Source: Drosophila pseudoobscura (Eukaryota; Arthropoda; Insecta; Diptera; Drosophilidae). Taken from it: a DNA stretch of 64,000 bases. The stretch is taken from assembly GCF_009870125.1 (NCBI RefSeq), contig NC_046680.1:17131501-17195500 (forward strand). Reading direction: 5' to 3'. Position numbers and translations under genes: made by a program. Under the pieces are notes generated by a model that was not told the origin of the DNA, ran no database searches, and saw nothing but the letters and a program-made list of their open reading frames with translations. Numbering within the stretch: the first letter of the stretch is position 1; the number at the start of each line of letters is the position of its first letter. This document shows, one piece after another, positions 24,501 to 37,300 of the stretch.

Positions 24501-27500
24501 CACAAAGGTTTTGAACAGGAAGCATAGCTCACTAGCTCCAAGAGTAATTATCTTTAGTACCTTAGAGTACTTATCTTTTCGTTTGGGTACTATTAATTTT
24601 AATTGTATATCAATTCCTTATTAAAAGGTTATTTTAAAGTATTGTTTTGATATTTGAATGGAACTTGCAAGTGTATAGAATATATACGTGAAGATCGTTT
24701 ATTTTTCCAGCGCCTGCTCACCATTTTTCAGCCAACTTTTCACAGATCCACGCTTTGTGCAGCCAGCAGCGAACCGAACTGAACTGATCTGATCGAACCG
24801 GAGATCCATCCATCCCCAGGTGAATGTCTTCATAGGCGGGATATCTGTACGGGTTTTGTTTTGTTTCCCCCACTTAGCAGATCTTCGCTAACTCGGCTGA
24901 AGTGTGGCAATACGTCCACGAGCAGGGATTTAATTCAATTAGTTTTTATGCAGAGCATGAGCGGAACATTTATGCAATTGCAAATGAATTTTCTTCTGCC
25001 ATTCTGCTTTGCAGTGCATTGGAAAAGCGTTGCAGCTGAGGCGTCAGGTGGATAGCTGTCCACCAGTTGAGTCACCTCACAGGGGCGGCTGCTGCTGCTG
25101 CAACTATTGCTGGGGCGTGGCAGAATTGCAAAATTCCAGTGGCACCATAATTATCTCAGACATTTGTGGCAGTCGCCTCGACTAATGTCTGCATTTTCTC
25201 AATGGTTGAACACGGCGTATGAGTAATGGGTGGAAATTTGATCACATAATTGGCGCTGCCGCGGCCACAGCTCCAGCTACAGCTACAGCTTCCGTGGAAG
25301 TAATGCCCTGACGGGGCCATGATAGCCCACTTATGTTTATATAAGCCTCGGCCCCCGTGGCTGCCAATGAAAAAGCCAGCTCGAATTTCTGGCCAAAAGG
25401 CTGCCATCGGACAAATGCAAATGGCAATCGGAGCAAGGCGCCGCACCCGGCCAAAGAAGGTTGACAAAATCCATGACCAAACGTTTTGGCCTGCTCTTGA
25501 GACCAGCGCCAGGCTGCGTTCGGGTGCTGGCAACAAATGGAAATTGCCATAACCCAGTTCGGGACAGGCTGCTGCCCACCGGCCAGGGGCTGTGCAGCAG
25601 CAAATGCGACGCCGATGGCGATTGCAACACTTTGTGGCAGGCACTTCTATGCTCGCACAAACGCGTGCAGCGTCCAGTTTGGGACGCAGTTGCCTTACAT
25701 TTCGCTCCGCTTCGATTTCGGTTTTCTGTTTCTGTTTTCGTTTTGCAGTTTCATTTTCGTTTTCATTTTCATTTTCATTTTGGCATTCATGGCTGTAAAC
25801 TTGTTTTCGTTTTCGCTGCCGGCCATTTGCCGTGGGACGAGTTTCGAGCTGCCACCCCAGGGAGGGCGGGTGCGGGAGCGCTAGGGGGTCCGCAGGCGGA
25901 GGGGCAGCTTCTGTTTTGCGAGAATCTCGTTTCGGCATCTTCCTTTCCTGCTGCATTAAGTCGAGCAAACGTCCTTAAAGGTCACCGGAGTTGTAGGGCA
26001 ACTGTGCGACTGGCACCGGTTTCGAGTTTGGGCCTGGCTATGATGCTGCGATGCCGCAGCCTCTGTCGCTGTCGCTGTCGCTGTCGCTGTTGCTGTTGCT
26101 GCCTCTTGCCACTTGTTGCATGCCTTTTTCTGGTTATCGCGGACACAATCGATGGCCAATTAAGTGACCAGTCAGTTGGCAAGATGCGGCCGCTTAACGG
26201 AATTTAAAGGTTAACTGGTACAGTGGTCGAGTCGCTTAACTGTTTGATCCGCACTATGGCCCAATACCGCGAGTAAAATGGCCCCAAGTTCAAATCGGTC
26301 GTGCGCTGCCTGCCTAGCCGGCCAGCACTCACACTAGAGATTATAGATCCGATCGCTCGGTGAATGCAAAATGCTGTTAAGGTGAATAAACCCTAATTGA
26401 ATGGCGATTCGCCCGCAGCCCTGCCCTGAGCGGCGCGCTATTGAAAGTGAAAACTCATTTGGATTCGCGTCTCGCGTTTCGAGTGCGTTTGAATGGCGCC
26501 CCAAAGCTGGCCCGAGATACATTCGATTCACGGCTACGGATATTGCATCACTGACTTGGCCGTAGAACGGAAACCAAACTTGGTAGCGGTCTGTCGCTTG
26601 ACTTGAATGATATTAACGCGATTCTCCCTAAGCCTACCTGAACAAACTAAGGTTCCTGAGTGATAGCATAGAACTCTAAGCTTTTATTTACAGTGTACAA
26701 GACCTGCCATTAAACAAAGTTATCTTTGCTTTCAGTTTTCATTCAGTTTTGACTGAGCATCATCGAGATTTATGACTCAATCTGGCATTAACTGAAGAGC
26801 CATAGAATCAGAAGCAAGGCAACAGCTCCGCGTCGAGTGGTGCATCCAACATTAGATGTAATTATGGGGCTTTCGGAACCGCCAGAACTCCCTCCCCACC
26901 ACTCGCTGTGTGGAACAGTAGCCTCCGTGGCACGCCACACAATTAATCATATTGCCATATGGAAGGGGCTCCGACTATGGTGATCTTATCGCGCATGTCG
27001 CCTGCCGCATAATAAAGCCCCCGGCGAGTGCCGGTGATGAGTATGCGAGTGGCGTCAATGCTACGACATCCGCCGGGGGCCGATGTTGTTCTTGCCGCCT
27101 GGCACTGCCGCCGCCAGTGCGGGGGTGTTCGAGAGCTGGAGACGCTCACGAAGCACTACCAAAATGGCTCGGATCGCGGCCAAGGATGAGGTTGAACAAC
27201 TGTTTGCACGAACGGCTGCCGGGGCTCCCAGCTGAATTGCATTTGGCTCGGAATCAGAATTTGAGTCAGTATCGGAATTGGGGGCCTAATGAGCAGCGCA
27301 TCTTGGCTCATGCAAATCGCTGTTCGATCGGCTGTGAATTATTGTGATAGTTTATCCAATTTTCGTGGGGCTGGCCGACCTCGGGTTGCAGCTCCGCTTG
27401 GCTGCAATTAGCCCGACTAAGGCATTAATCATACGCCTTGTTCGCCGACCAGCTCATAATTATCTCTGCAAGCCAGCGGGGGGCGCCGGTCGGCTGATCT

Positions 27501-30500
27501 ACATTTGGCTATTATTTCGAAACGCACTTGACCCAAGCCGACTCTATATCATTATATTTATACGTACGTATGATGATGAAAGGCAATACCACTCATTCAG
27601 CGAGAAAGGCTCGGAGAGAAACACCCAAGCATTCGCAAAATAACGAAGGATATCGTTCAAGAAAATCAAACCTCACTCAATTCCCTTCGCTGTAGATTTT
27701 CTGGCTCGCTATGAATAATTCAGTGAACGGAAGTTGGCATCAAATTCAATTGAAATAAAAATCAAATTAAATTCTCATCAATTACTTCACACGACTCGGA
27801 GTGGAGTGAATTTTTCGTGGAATTGTAATGAGATCGCACGAATCTCCCTGGTCTGATGCTCAAATAAATATTGATTGGGGCCACTTTATCTTTATTCAAT
27901 TGCAGCGGCCTTCATTACTTGAATTTTCTAATATTTCGCAATGAAATAGTACTCGTGGAACTTTGATTGTTGGTTGGATGTCCTCTAAAGTACTTAAGTT
28001 TTTTGAGAACTATGTTAGGGGACTCGTAGATGCAAAGAGATGCTCTCCAGTAACCAGGAAAACCCATTGAATTTACAAAATGTTACCCAATACTCACGTA
28101 GGACATCGTGGGCTGGGGGCTGCTGATGACTAGTTCGCCTCCGCCCCGCTGCTTGCCGAGGAGCGACTGGTGCAGGCGGTTGGTGCCATAGTACATCTCC
28201 CAGATGCTCGGCTTCTTTCGGTGCCACTCGGCGAAGCTGTCCCGCTCGCCCTTGCCGGCTCCGGAGCCCCCGCCCAGAGCGTCCTCCTGGCTGGCACCTC
28301 TGTTGGAGCCAGCGCCGGAGAGGATGGGCCTGTGGAAGGTGAGGTTACGCTGCATCTGGGTCACCACCATGGTGCCTGGCAGCGACGGGGGATGAAGGGC
28401 CTCCAGCTCCAGCTGAGGCGTCGAGGCGGGCGTGGGCGTGGCACTGCGAGAGAGGGACGTGGTCTCGATGTAGCACTCGGCTGTGGGAAAGACCTCGGTG
28501 ATGGACTTTCGCTTCATTTTGAAGTTGGGATCGCTGGCACAGCGGATGGTCATGGTCTGCTCGCGGACGCTGAGCGGTCGGCCGCTGGCCGAGATCAGGA
28601 CCCCATCGTGCACTGCCTCGTACGCGTTCAGGTGCAGCAGGTCCGCGCAGCTTCGCCTCCGCTCCAGGGCGTTCTGCAGGCGGACCACGTGCTGCTGCCG
28701 GCCCAGGCCGCTGCACAGCTGGCGCAGATCCTGCTCGCTGTGTTGGTTCATGCGCTGCAGGTAGGACTCCAGCTCCTGCTTCAGCGTGTGGATCATGCCC
28801 TCCAGCTCCTTGGGTATGTCCGGCGGGGGTGTGCGTGTGGGTGCGGGCGTGGCCGAGGGCGAGGGCGTGGCACGCGACAGAAGGCGTATCTTGTCGCGCA
28901 CGTCTTCGAGGAGTTCGCGAGTGCTCTGGAAGTGCAGCTGGTCCTCGTAGCGCTTCACAAACCTCTCCTCGATGACGGGGGCGTGGCCGGCCGCTGCCTC
29001 GCTCTCCACGCGGTAGGCGTCCTCCGGGCAGGAGTTGATGTATTTGGCACACTTGTAGTTGTTCTCCTCCAGCTGCTCGTCGCTGAGGAAGCTCGGATTG
29101 TCGATTCCCCGCCCCGACTTGGCCTTGGGCTTGCGGCTGAGATTGGTCTGGGATTGGGACTGCGATGGGGGCTTCGGATCGAGCAGAAAGGCGTCCAGAT
29201 CGATGTCCAGCAGAGAATCGTCCACCAGTTGCTGCTGCTGCTGCTCCATGATGGTCGGCAGCTGGTTGTAGGCCCTCAGCTTCTCGCTAATGTCCAGTGG
29301 GTGTGGGAGTGGGGGCAGAGCCAGGGGTGGGGCATCGGGCGACTGCATGAAGGACACAATCTGCTCCTGGGCAAACAGGCGGGGAAAGGTCTTCAGGTGG
29401 CGGTCCAGGTTCTCAATGCTCGTCTCCAGGATGCGCAATTTGTCGCTGTAGAGCGGCAGCATCTGCTCCAGCTTGTGCGCCTCCTCCTCCTCCGTCTGCT
29501 CGAGGTCGTTGACTCCTGCTGAATGGAACTCTTCGATGGCAGCTCCGGTGGCTGCATCTTGCATGTCCAAGCGCTGGCTCTTCACTGTGGACAACTTTTC
29601 CGATGCTGCAGTGCCAGCAGCAGCAGCAGCAGCAGCCACTGGTGGCACTGGCAATGGCAGTGGGGCTGCTGTATCTTTGGCGGCCACTTTCCTCGGCAGC
29701 TGGAGTTGGGGCCGCAGCCGCTGCCTGGCGGCCACACTCTTCATCTTCATCTTCTCCTGCTCCTCTCCGGCGGCGTCTAGGATGTCTATGACCGGTTCGC
29801 AATAGATGTGCTCGTCCAGCGAATAAGTGGAACATACATTGGAGCTGTAATAACCGGATGAGCCGCTTTTGTCCGTCGAATAATGCGAGCCACCTCCTCC
29901 TCTGACTCCACTCCCTACAGCTGCGGCTGCTGCTGCTGTAGATGTTGCAGATGTCGCTGATGTTGTTGCTGACGCTGCGGCTGCTGCAGAGGCTGGGAGT
30001 CCAGAGTCCGTGGAATGCGTGCTGCTGACATTGGAGGCAATCGAGCACTTCTTGCTGCGCTCCACTCCCGTCGTGGACCCTGGCATCTCGTGCGCCTTGT
30101 CGTGGCCGATTCCATGCGCCATTTTATGAGCTATTCCGCTGCCAGTACCATTCCCACTCCCAATCGCAGTCCCATTCTTCGAGAGCGTCGCCAATGGCAT
30201 TGAAGTTGTCGCCGCACTGCAGAAACAGAGAGACAGGAAAAGAAAATCAGTGAAAAATGCTTCAATGAAAGGGAAAACCCGCGTTGGAAAGTGGTTTCGC
30301 TCGCTGTTGGTTTTTCGCAATTGCAGTTTTGTTTACGTTTCGTCAAAGCTGCCAAACAGAAAGCGAAAACTGGTTAACTAGGTTAGTGGCTCTGCCGAAG
30401 TTTTCCATTTTCTGGCAGTTGTTCAGCTGTCGCATTGGTTTTTTGGGGGCATGCAAATGACGAGTGGCAGATCGAAAAAGCTACCATAAAAAATCTGTAA

Positions 30501-33500
30501 GAAAATCAGGAAAGAGCTCCGACTAGCTGGTACCCCCACAAATACTGGGCAGACCTCAAGAGATGATCATAGATGCATTATATTTGAATATTCAGGGTAG
30601 ATGTCCTGTAAACTCGAGTTCCAATGGTAACTCCGCCTCGATGCAGTCAGATTTATATGGCTTTAATAGCTGAGAGCATGGATTTATTTATTAAATTGTT
30701 CTTGAAATTTTCTAGAAAGCATCAAGGAATCCCTACAGTTCGTTGGTTCCGAGTATCTCAGGCAAAAACTTCAAGTTCTGGCCGCTCTGACAGCTACAGA
30801 AGCGACACACAGCCGAAAAACAAATATAAAATTTAGAAATTCAACATACAAATTCGATTTCAATTGAAATAAACTCGTTCTAAACAGGATTTGGGCTTCA
30901 GTTACTGTTGCAAATCGCATTCGCATTCGCCTTCGCATTCGCATTCGCGTTCGCTCTTTTTTCTGCCTAACTGTAAAGTTACTGCTTCGGACTACTTCTC
31001 GGATTGTTCAAGAGCTTGTGTGTGTGTGTCTGGGGTTTGAGCAAACTTTTCGTTGCACCATGAAATGCGGCTGATGATGTGGTTGTGGAACCGCGACAGG
31101 AGTAATGGAAAATCAGAGGAAAATGCAGCGGAAACTCGAATTGAATGGCGGGGAGGAAGCGTGACTTGGGGATTGGGGACCACAGAAATTATTTGCTTGG
31201 GTCTGCATGTGTTCACAATTTATTTAAGAGATCTGAAATGCTCTGCTGATTGTACAACAATATCTTGGAAGAATCTACATGAAAAGCTTCGTTCACATCA
31301 TCTACAGTCACTCTTTGGTGTTTTCTTGTGGGTTTATGTTGGATAGATTGATTTTAGTCTTGAAAGATGTTCAAATGGTGATAGATTACCCTCATCTTGG
31401 CAGTATACTGATAAGTCGGTACTTACGGTGGCCTGGCGCCAGTGGCAATGCTTTAATAACTCACTTACGATCGCTAACAAGCCCCCAGTATCGGTTCTAC
31501 ATATGTACATACATACATATATGCACCCTGTGCTCTGTGCGATCGGCACTAGGTCAGCGCCTGGCTTTTGGCCATGCTCAAGAGTTGCGCAATAACGGTT
31601 TTGGCCGAGTTGCCGTGCCGCTGCTGCTGGCTATTGGTGTTTGTTCTTGAATGGCTCGGTCGCGGTGCGTTACGCACCCAAAACACTGATAGCTTTCGTC
31701 GGTCAGTCGCTCTTTTTTGGGTTTCTCTACACATTCGACTGATATTTGGTTGCATGTTAACCGATGCGTTGCAAATTTGCTGGCAGCAGCAGCAGAAGGC
31801 GGCAGGCGGCAGGCGGCAGGCAGGCGCAAGGTTAGCCTCAGATTCGGTTCCATCGTATCGGCCCGGCAAGAGCATGAAATATTTTGCAATCTTTGGATAG
31901 TGCGAGTATATGTTTATTTTGTTTGTTCGAACTGTGTTAATTAAAATGTTCAGCCTCGTTTGCATGCACGGAACCCACTGCCGGACAGACAGACGGACGG
32001 ACGGACGGACGGATGGACGGACGGACAGACGGACGGCGCAGCCGTTAGTAAATAATTTTGTGTGGCCGCTAATTGTTGTTGACTTGTTGCCAAGACAAAT
32101 TACACTTGCCTCAAGTTTGGGGTCTGACTTGGTTTTGCTGCAGTGCCCGAATAACGACCATCCATCCAGCAACTTCTTATGTATCGTATGTACGTATATC
32201 TGGCTATCAATTGCACATCAATCAAAGCGATTGAATCGCTGATTGGCTGAGATGGATGTTTGCCGTGCGAGTGGACGGTTGGATTGAACGGATTGACTAA
32301 ACCTGACCTTGGCATAGCTGGGGCCATAAACTACAGATATAACTATGGCCTAGACGGGCAATGGCTCAAATATTGAATACAAATTAGCGACGATCAGCGA
32401 CGATCATCGACGTTCAGCGTCGCCACAATTGATGGCTAACTATGATCTAACTGCACCGATGATGGCCGATCGGACAATGGAATCGGCATTTGGAGAAGGT
32501 CGGATTCGAAGAGCTACTGTGCGAAACTCGTGCCTCGCCTCTCCCTAGGCCTGTGGCACATACATACCATACTGTATCTACTACGTGAGTTGTTGATCAA
32601 AATAGTTATAGCACCGACGCGGCCCGCCTGCCAATGGTCTTTCGACTGGAGCTGGGGATTGGGAAAGGGCTCGGGGAGTGACTAATTTGGGTTAAACCCC
32701 ACCACGTATCGGCCGGCATATAATTGCATTGACCTTGGGTGGGAAAACTCTTGGCATTTGTTCAGCTCTCTCCTTGATTCGGCTACTACGCGTACCTTAT
32801 CATGATTACCATATTCTGAGACAGACCAAACACTAAATAAAAATAAAAAAAACAAGTTGCAAATCCGACTATCTGCCAATTAATGGAAATGGCTGTCAGT
32901 ACGCGGCACGACTCTAGGCATCTGTTTCTATATATTGTACACACTATACGTATAAACTGAAGTATTTGTTGTATATTTTTGAGAGATATTTGAAGCCCAA
33001 ACTGGCTTCAAGCGCTGACCTTCAGCGAATCGAAGATCTTGAGCCGGTGGCTTCTTTAGTTTCAATTAATAAACGTAATTGTTGCAGCTGTCTGCAGTTG
33101 TTGCCTCGGCAGTGGCAATACTGCTGCTGCTGCTGCTGCTGACCGCCATCAAGTGGCAGCTCCTCCGAAACAACAAAATCCACATGCATTCGGAGAGGAA
33201 AAAGAGGTGAAGGCTGACAACAGGCGCCAAAAACCGCATTGCTGCTGCTGCACCAGCAACCACTTGAACTTCAGACATAATTTACATAGCTGCTGCTGCT
33301 GTTGCTGCTGCTGTTGGTGCTGCTGTTGCTGCCCCTGCGTCATCTGCAGGTTGCCTCATTTGTTCGAGTCGTGAGCGAGAACCATCTCTGGCAATCATAA
33401 TCCCCATTTAGGGCCACACTCTGCCGGTGATTGTAATCGCCGCTTTAATGCCCTGCTAATTGCCGTGGAACAACATCATTACAAAATATCTGTGGCTGCT

Positions 33501-34307
33501 GCTGCTTGCTGTTGCACCTTCATTGAGCCATGAAGTGTTGCACTTCATGCCCAACAAATACGATTTGGGATATGCTCTTGACGGGTCTTGGGTTTTCTCT
33601 GGGCCTCTCCGTCCCTCCTCACAAGGTCGTTATCGGAATGTTGAAGGCTGCTGCATTATGCAGCATATTCGGGGCTGATTGCCTGCCTCTCAGAGCATGC
33701 ACAGAGAGAAATTATGGGTTCGGCTGCTCTCGAGGGGAACAAAGAACTAATCCCTTGCTTTGGTAGAGATTCTTGAAGGGTATCTCTGTTATTTTAGCGT
33801 TTAAATAATCCTATTACTCCTAGAATTGCTTTGCTTTATTTTTGGCTCTACTCACCTCTGATACTTGAGCATGGCTCGGGGGAGGAGAAAGTTATCGTTG
33901 CTAGACGACGCCACCAATCCTGCGGCCATTCCGCCAGCAGCTGGAGGCGTTCCCTCGGCAACTGCTCCTGCGGCTCCCCCGACTGCCGCCGCCCCGCCGG
34001 GGCGTCCAAAGAATGCCCCCAGGCGGTGCAAGTAGGCAAACTTGGGGGCTCCAACCGGATCGTGTGGCACCGAGTAGCGACCGCTGCTGCTGCTACTTCT
34101 GCTCCTGCTCCGGCTCCGGCTCCTGCCAGCCGCCTCGCCATCGTCCTCGTCGTAGGGCAGCACCTCGATTGCATCAAAGTCGTAGGAGTTGAAGTAGGCC
34201 TGCTCCCGGGTGCGCTTCACCTGGGCCGCCTCCGTCACATGGTCGGCGGATATGTCTGTGGGGGCCTTGTTGCTCGCCGTCGCCCCCGAGCTCTTGCAGA
34301 TGGGCAT
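21559..34307 (-). CDS. Long coiled-coil protein with a C-terminal membrane anchor
   Basis: Three coding exons on the - strand, 34307-33856, 30216-28098 and 21762-21559, join in phase to 924 residues. Exon 1 starts MPICKSSGATASN and contains an Arg-Ser run (about residues 62-75). Exon 2 has low-complexity Ala/Ser/Gly tracts, then conserved-looking blocks: SGYYSSNVCSTYSLDEHIYC, ILETSIENLDRHLKTFPRLF, NPSFLSDEQLEENNYKCAKYI, and a likely coiled coil (KELEGMIHTLKQELESYLQRM). It also has a SDPNFKMKRKSITEVFP block and WHRKKPSIWEMYYG near the end. Exon 3 carries a basic stretch and one membrane helix at about 891-913, then RGKRMFGSMI. That topology (helix at the end, no signal peptide) means a tail-anchored, cytosol-facing protein. 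I do not recognise the family. The 33856 and 30216 splice sites and the phase agreement make the exon chain strong; the start ATG is the first after an acceptor at 34354. Confidence 0.85.
21763..28097 (-). other. Large intron of the tail-anchored gene (last intron)
   Basis: 6.3 kb without a supported exon. It includes a GC-rich zone near 25.2-25.9 kb where a 270-codon - strand frame stays open, a CTGTCG/CTGTTG tandem run (26063-26100), a CT-rich run near 24050 and a GGGTA-type hairpin near 23442-23472. Nothing else stands out. Confidence 0.7.
30217..33855 (-). other. Intron of the tail-anchored gene (first coding intron)
   Basis: 3.6 kb between the exon donors and acceptors above. Contains a GGAC tandem repeat (31983-32036) and CTG/CAG runs (about 33121-33145, 33287-33335). 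No exon seen. Confidence 0.7.
31983..32036 (+). repeat. GGAC tetranucleotide microsatellite
   Basis: About 12 imperfect copies of GACG/GGAC in an intron of the tail-anchored gene. Simple tandem repeat. Confidence 0.9.
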
Positions 34308-34354
34308 GACTGTGGCTGTGGCTGTGGCTGTGGCAGCCCTGGCTCCGTGGTTGC

Positions 34355-37300
34355 CTGCAACAGAAATGCGAATTCAATTATCATTTGTGTACGTTCCGTC
34401 CAGCAGCTTGCACAATTTTATGTTTACGGCTTTTTTTTACTATTAGCGACACGAATGCATCCGCTCGGCCCCACCATCGCTGGAACTGGAGCTGGAACTG
34501 GAGGTTGACCTGGAACTGGGGCTGGGACTGCGACTGAAACTGGTTTCCTGTTGGCACAGAATCCATTTGATTTTGTTGCCTTTTGGATGGATGCAAAAGT
34601 GTTTTTGCCCGGCTCATGACTATGCATTAATTAGCCGAAAAGGGTTTTCGCAATTGCATAATTTTCCAGCGGGTGCCTGAGAGAGAGTGCCAGAGTCCCG
34701 GGGGAGTTCCTCGGTCTTCTCTAATAATAATTTATGAGGCAACATTTCCAAATGCCAACAAATTGTGGTCCCATCCCCAGCCGACTTCGCACTCTCTCTC
34801 AAAGGCTGCATGGTCGGTGGGTCGTTATGTCCATGATCGATGGATAAGTGCTGGACGGACACCAGCTACAGTGCCGACAGCTTCATCATCATCCACTTGG
34901 AGTGGGGTGTGGATGGGGATGGGGGCTGGGGGCTGGGACCCTACTCTACTGTTAGCTCATCGTCGTGCATAATGTTCCGCGTTATCGCAAAATAGCGCCA
35001 AAGTGCAGGCTGCAGATTCGAGTGGGATTGCAGTTGCTGGTGGGGCAATCACAGAGATGGCAGTTGATGGGGAAAAAAATGCATGGTTCAGACTCCCGCG
35101 AGTAATTCCTGTTCCACTAGAAGTACGAGTTATACTCCATTAACCTCTGAAATAATCCCTGGAATCTGCCTGCACTTACATAAGCTCCCAGGACTCTGAG
35201 TTGTTTACCCTTCCTATTGTAGATGCCCCTTCCTGAGGTCAGTCCGCCCTCTGTACTGCCACTTTCTTGCACAACATTTGTTGCGAGTTTTCTTGCCAAC
35301 TCTGCGGTGAGCGGTCGCCTCATTTGATGGATTTCTGTGGCAGCTGCAGCCTTAATCATACTCATAATGCTCGTTGTAATGTCGGATTGTCGGATTAGTC
35401 GCTGATCGTGTTACCATATGCTGGTGCTGGCGATGGTGCTGATGACATGCCAGGCCGTGCCGTGCACATGTGTGCCACGGTCATGCCGACAATCGAGCGT
35501 TCAGTTTTTCTAGTTCTGTTGGCCACAGTGACAACTCGGAGTCTTCTGTCCCCTCTCAGAGGGAGGCGGAGAAGCGGAGCAGCAGGGCAGAGCTGAATTG
35601 CAGTGTAAAACCATTAATGACGGCTGCCAACATCAAACGCTCAGATGGTTTCCGTTGCAGGCGGCATGAAAGGTCTGTTGATTGCAGTCGCACAGACAGA
35701 CAATATCAAATTGGAGCAGTCCGTCAAGTCGGCTGGGGGCAAGTGATGATGACACAAACAATCATCCATCCCTCTCACGTGAAGCAATCCAAACGCAGTT
35801 GTTGTGGGGGCCACAGATTCGTTTTCCATATCATAGTCTTTGCGATGCAAATTCTGCATTCATTTGTACAAGCTTTTTAGTAAGAGAATTTATTTTGATA
35901 CGGATGAGAAGAGACGCCGTGTTGTTGACTGGAAATCGATGGCGGCCTGCTGGCCAAACAATTGAGTGCTCGAGTGGCCCGCAGCACTCGAGTTATGGAA
36001 ATGTGAATAAAAATACGAGTATAGACGTGAGACGTGAGGGTTTTATTTATAGTTTCAGCACTTCAATCAGACTGCCTGCGGTGGCTTTTGATATTTTAAT
36101 GAGTCAATTGCCTGGCACTAAATGCTGAAGACGAATTCGGATCAGAATTGGAATTTGAGTCGGAATCGGAATCGGAATGGGAATCTCGGCCTGGAGCCGG
36201 TGGCTGAATTTGAATGCCGCGCTTGGCGTTGCCATGTGCCAGGTCTGCCTTGACGGATTTGCCATGAATACATCACCGCCGACGGCCGGACAAAAGACTC
36301 GAGCGACAAACTCGGACTGGATTGCCCAAGGCGGGGCCAGCAGATCCGAAAAGAAATCTTCATAAACGAGGCAGCGGCGGCCGAGCCACAGCCACAAACA
36401 TCGCGGATCAGCATTGTTTTCCCGTCGCATGGCGAAATCGCTTTTGCCAACGACTGAATGATGCTAATTTACACTGCCCTACGCCGCACTAGACTGCAAA
36501 AACCACCATCATCAGCGACGGGCGACGGGCGACGCCTCCGACCGGCGTGCGGCAACTTCAAACTGCATTTGCCGTGTGCCACGTAACTGGAAAACTGCAG
36601 GCAGAAGGCCGAAAATACGGCTCTAACACACAATGACTCGGCCAAAATGTGGTTGCAGCTGGCTGAAGCTGCATCTTCAAGCCGCAAGTTGGCTAAAAAA
36701 CCCAGAGGGTAGCCGGCCGTGGCCGAAGCTTTGAATACCCTTTAGGGAATTGCTGAAAAGTAGACAGCTGTAGACCATAGAAGAGATAGAATCTTCCAAA
36801 CTTTTAAGGACATCAATTCGTCTTGTCAAGCCCTTCCGGACAGGGAAGGGCCTACCCTCTTGCAGGGTATTAACCACACAAAGCCACAAGCAGAGCTAAT
36901 GCTCAAACAATACGCTTTCTGTTCAGGTTTTCTCCCAATCGATTGCCAAACAAAGCAGTCTCGGGATATCTGAATGATCTACTCCAAGAAGAGGGGAGCC
37001 CCAGGCTCTTAGAAAAACTGAACAAAGAGCTTACTTATCGTACAATATATCCCATATCCTAGCGTTGGTTTAGCAGCTTTGACTAGCGGAAAAGGTCACA
37101 GTTGCCACAAGTCGAGATGTTTGTGCAAGAGCTGCGTTCGTCTCGCTTTTGGAGCGGGTCCAGGCCCCAGTTATAGTATTTTAACGCGTTTTACCCTCAA
37201 CTGTTCATTAAACCAGAGGTTGTGAAGTGCCCGGCCCTCCATGGCCAGGGGATAGTAGCTTTTGGATAGTTCACGGCTCGTTGCACCCACGCTACCTGCC

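Noticed and set aside
26217-26310. A tRNA-like A-box (TGGTCGAGTCG) and B-box-like AGTTCAAATCG 65 bases apart.
   Set aside because: The acceptor and T stems do not pair, so no cloverleaf forms.
28170-29522. A 450-codon + strand frame.
   Set aside because: It is the antisense shadow of the long GC-rich exon of the tail-anchored gene.
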